From assembly GCA_036271555.1 (NCBI GenBank), contig DATBAK010000087.1, positions 1 to 64,000 on the forward strand: 64,000 nucleotides of DNA, written 5' to 3'. This stretch comes from Acidimicrobiia bacterium. Lineage in GTDB: Bacteria > Actinomycetota > Acidimicrobiia > IMCC26256 > PALSA-610. The position numbers and the translations under genes are program-made. Shown here in pieces: positions 63,530 to 64,000 of the stretch (position 1 is its first letter; every line of letters starts with the position of its first letter). Under the pieces are notes generated by a model. The model did no database searches. It saw only the letters and a program-made list of their open reading frames with translations, and was not told where the DNA came from.

Positions 63530-64000
63530 TCAGTCGTGGATCTGCGCGGCGAGGTAGTGCGCGTCGCCGACCTGCTGCAGCAGCTCGAGTTGGGTCTCGA
63601 GCCAGTCCGCGTGGTCCTCCTCGCCGTGCAGGATCGACGCGAGCAGATCGCGGCTGCCGTTGTCGCCGCGCTCGATGCACAGCGGGATGCCGGTGTTGAG
63701 ACGCGCGATCGACTCCTTCTCGAGCTCCAGCGCGAGCGCGAGCTTCTCGGGCACGTTCTCGCCGACGCGCACGGTGCCGAGTCGTTGCAGGTTCGGATGC
63801 CCTTCGAGATAGAGGATGCGCTCGATCAATGCGTCGGCGTCCTTCATCTCGTCGATCGACTCCTCGCGGAAGTGCGCCGCGAGCACGTCGTAACCCCAGT
63901 TCTTCGCCATCTTCGCGTCGACGAAGTACTGGTTCACCGACGTCAGCTCGGCGGTGAGCACGTCGTTGAGCAACTCGATGACGTCGGCGTCACCGCGCAT
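63530..64000 (-). CDS. bfr: Bacterioferritin
   Basis: A 156-residue iron-storage ferritin, 24-mer cage. The family start (MRGDADVIELLNDVLTAELTSVNQYF) falls exactly at the right edge, so the gene looks complete. The haem ligand Met52 and ferroxidase residues E18, E51, E94, E127 and H130 are present. The sixth ligand position, normally His54 (DEMKHAD), is Asp54 (DEMKDAD). It converges on the STAS gene across 4 bp. Confidence 0.93.
   Translation of the reverse strand: MRGDADVIELLNDVLTAELTSVNQYFVDAKMAKNWGYDVLAAHFREESIDEMKDADALIERILYLEGHPNLQRLGTVRVGENVPEKLALALELEKESIARLNTGIPLCIERGDNGSRDLLASILHGEEDHADWLETQLELLQQVGDAHYLAAQIHD

Overview
The window is very GC-rich bacterial DNA, with codons almost always ending in G or C. 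It looks like a chromosome segment from an actinobacterium, most likely an uncultured member of the Acidimicrobiia. The main reasons are the archaeal-like ValRS of actinobacterial type, the valS-folC-ndk and tig-clpP-clpX orders, the secreted 'GYWLVASDGGIFSFGDA'-type repeats fused to a CAP domain, and the many amidohydrolase-2, SDR and P450 genes. The lineage is inferred; no rRNA gene is present. I saw no phage, IS transposase or CRISPR array.

Layout. 1-15.5 kb: housekeeping genes. valS, folC and the start of ndk run leftward. A secreted CAP/repeat protein, a frameshifted lipoprotein and an ABC ATPase run rightward. tig-clpP-clpX run leftward, an SDR runs rightward and a leucyl aminopeptidase runs leftward. 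14-20 kb: a catabolic block with an alpha/beta-hydrolase lipoprotein and an SDR, divergent from an acetoacetate-decarboxylase-like gene plus amidohydrolase, then a second amidohydrolase coupled to an OafA-like acyltransferase. 21.8-36.9 kb: accessory DNA bounded by tRNA-Pro and tRNA-Gly. It holds lipoproteins, two aminoglycoside-phosphotransferase-fold proteins, a decayed AAC(2')-like gene, a MOSC protein, an oxidoreductase, a 736-residue repeat/IPT secreted protein, a YadA-head-like protein and a membrane HtrA protease. It contains the emptiest stretches of the window.

37-51 kb: a mostly leftward catabolic and transport block. It has an amidohydrolase, an FAD monooxygenase, SRPBCC and YCII proteins, a lipoprotein nucleoside-hydrolase homologue, a complete branched-chain-type ABC importer (binding protein, LivF, and a LivH-LivM-LivG triple fusion), a P450, a TesB-like thioesterase and a TetR regulator carrying an extra C-terminal HTH. 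51-54.7 kb: a signalling block. A secreted beta-propeller protein is divergent from an ECF sigma/zinc anti-sigma pair, with matching promoter motifs facing both ways, followed by a PAS-PAS-GGDEF diguanylate cyclase. 54.7-64 kb: an amidohydrolase fragment, two SDRs, a quinoprotein-like lipoprotein, an RfbH-type sugar dehydratase with His in place of the PLP lysine, a small membrane protein, a fifth amidohydrolase, a 2OG-Fe(II) oxygenase, a STAS protein and bacterioferritin.

How the parts fit. The P450, thioesterase, importer, decarboxylase, amidohydrolases and SDRs suggest uptake and breakdown of acyl-CoA-linked, lipid-like or aromatic compounds; no substrate can be named. The most distinctive signals are the self-consistent ECF promoter pair at 52.4-52.5 kb, a palindrome that could be the TetR operator at 49.22 kb, and a mirror-symmetric 20-base repeat that recurs just after stop codons.
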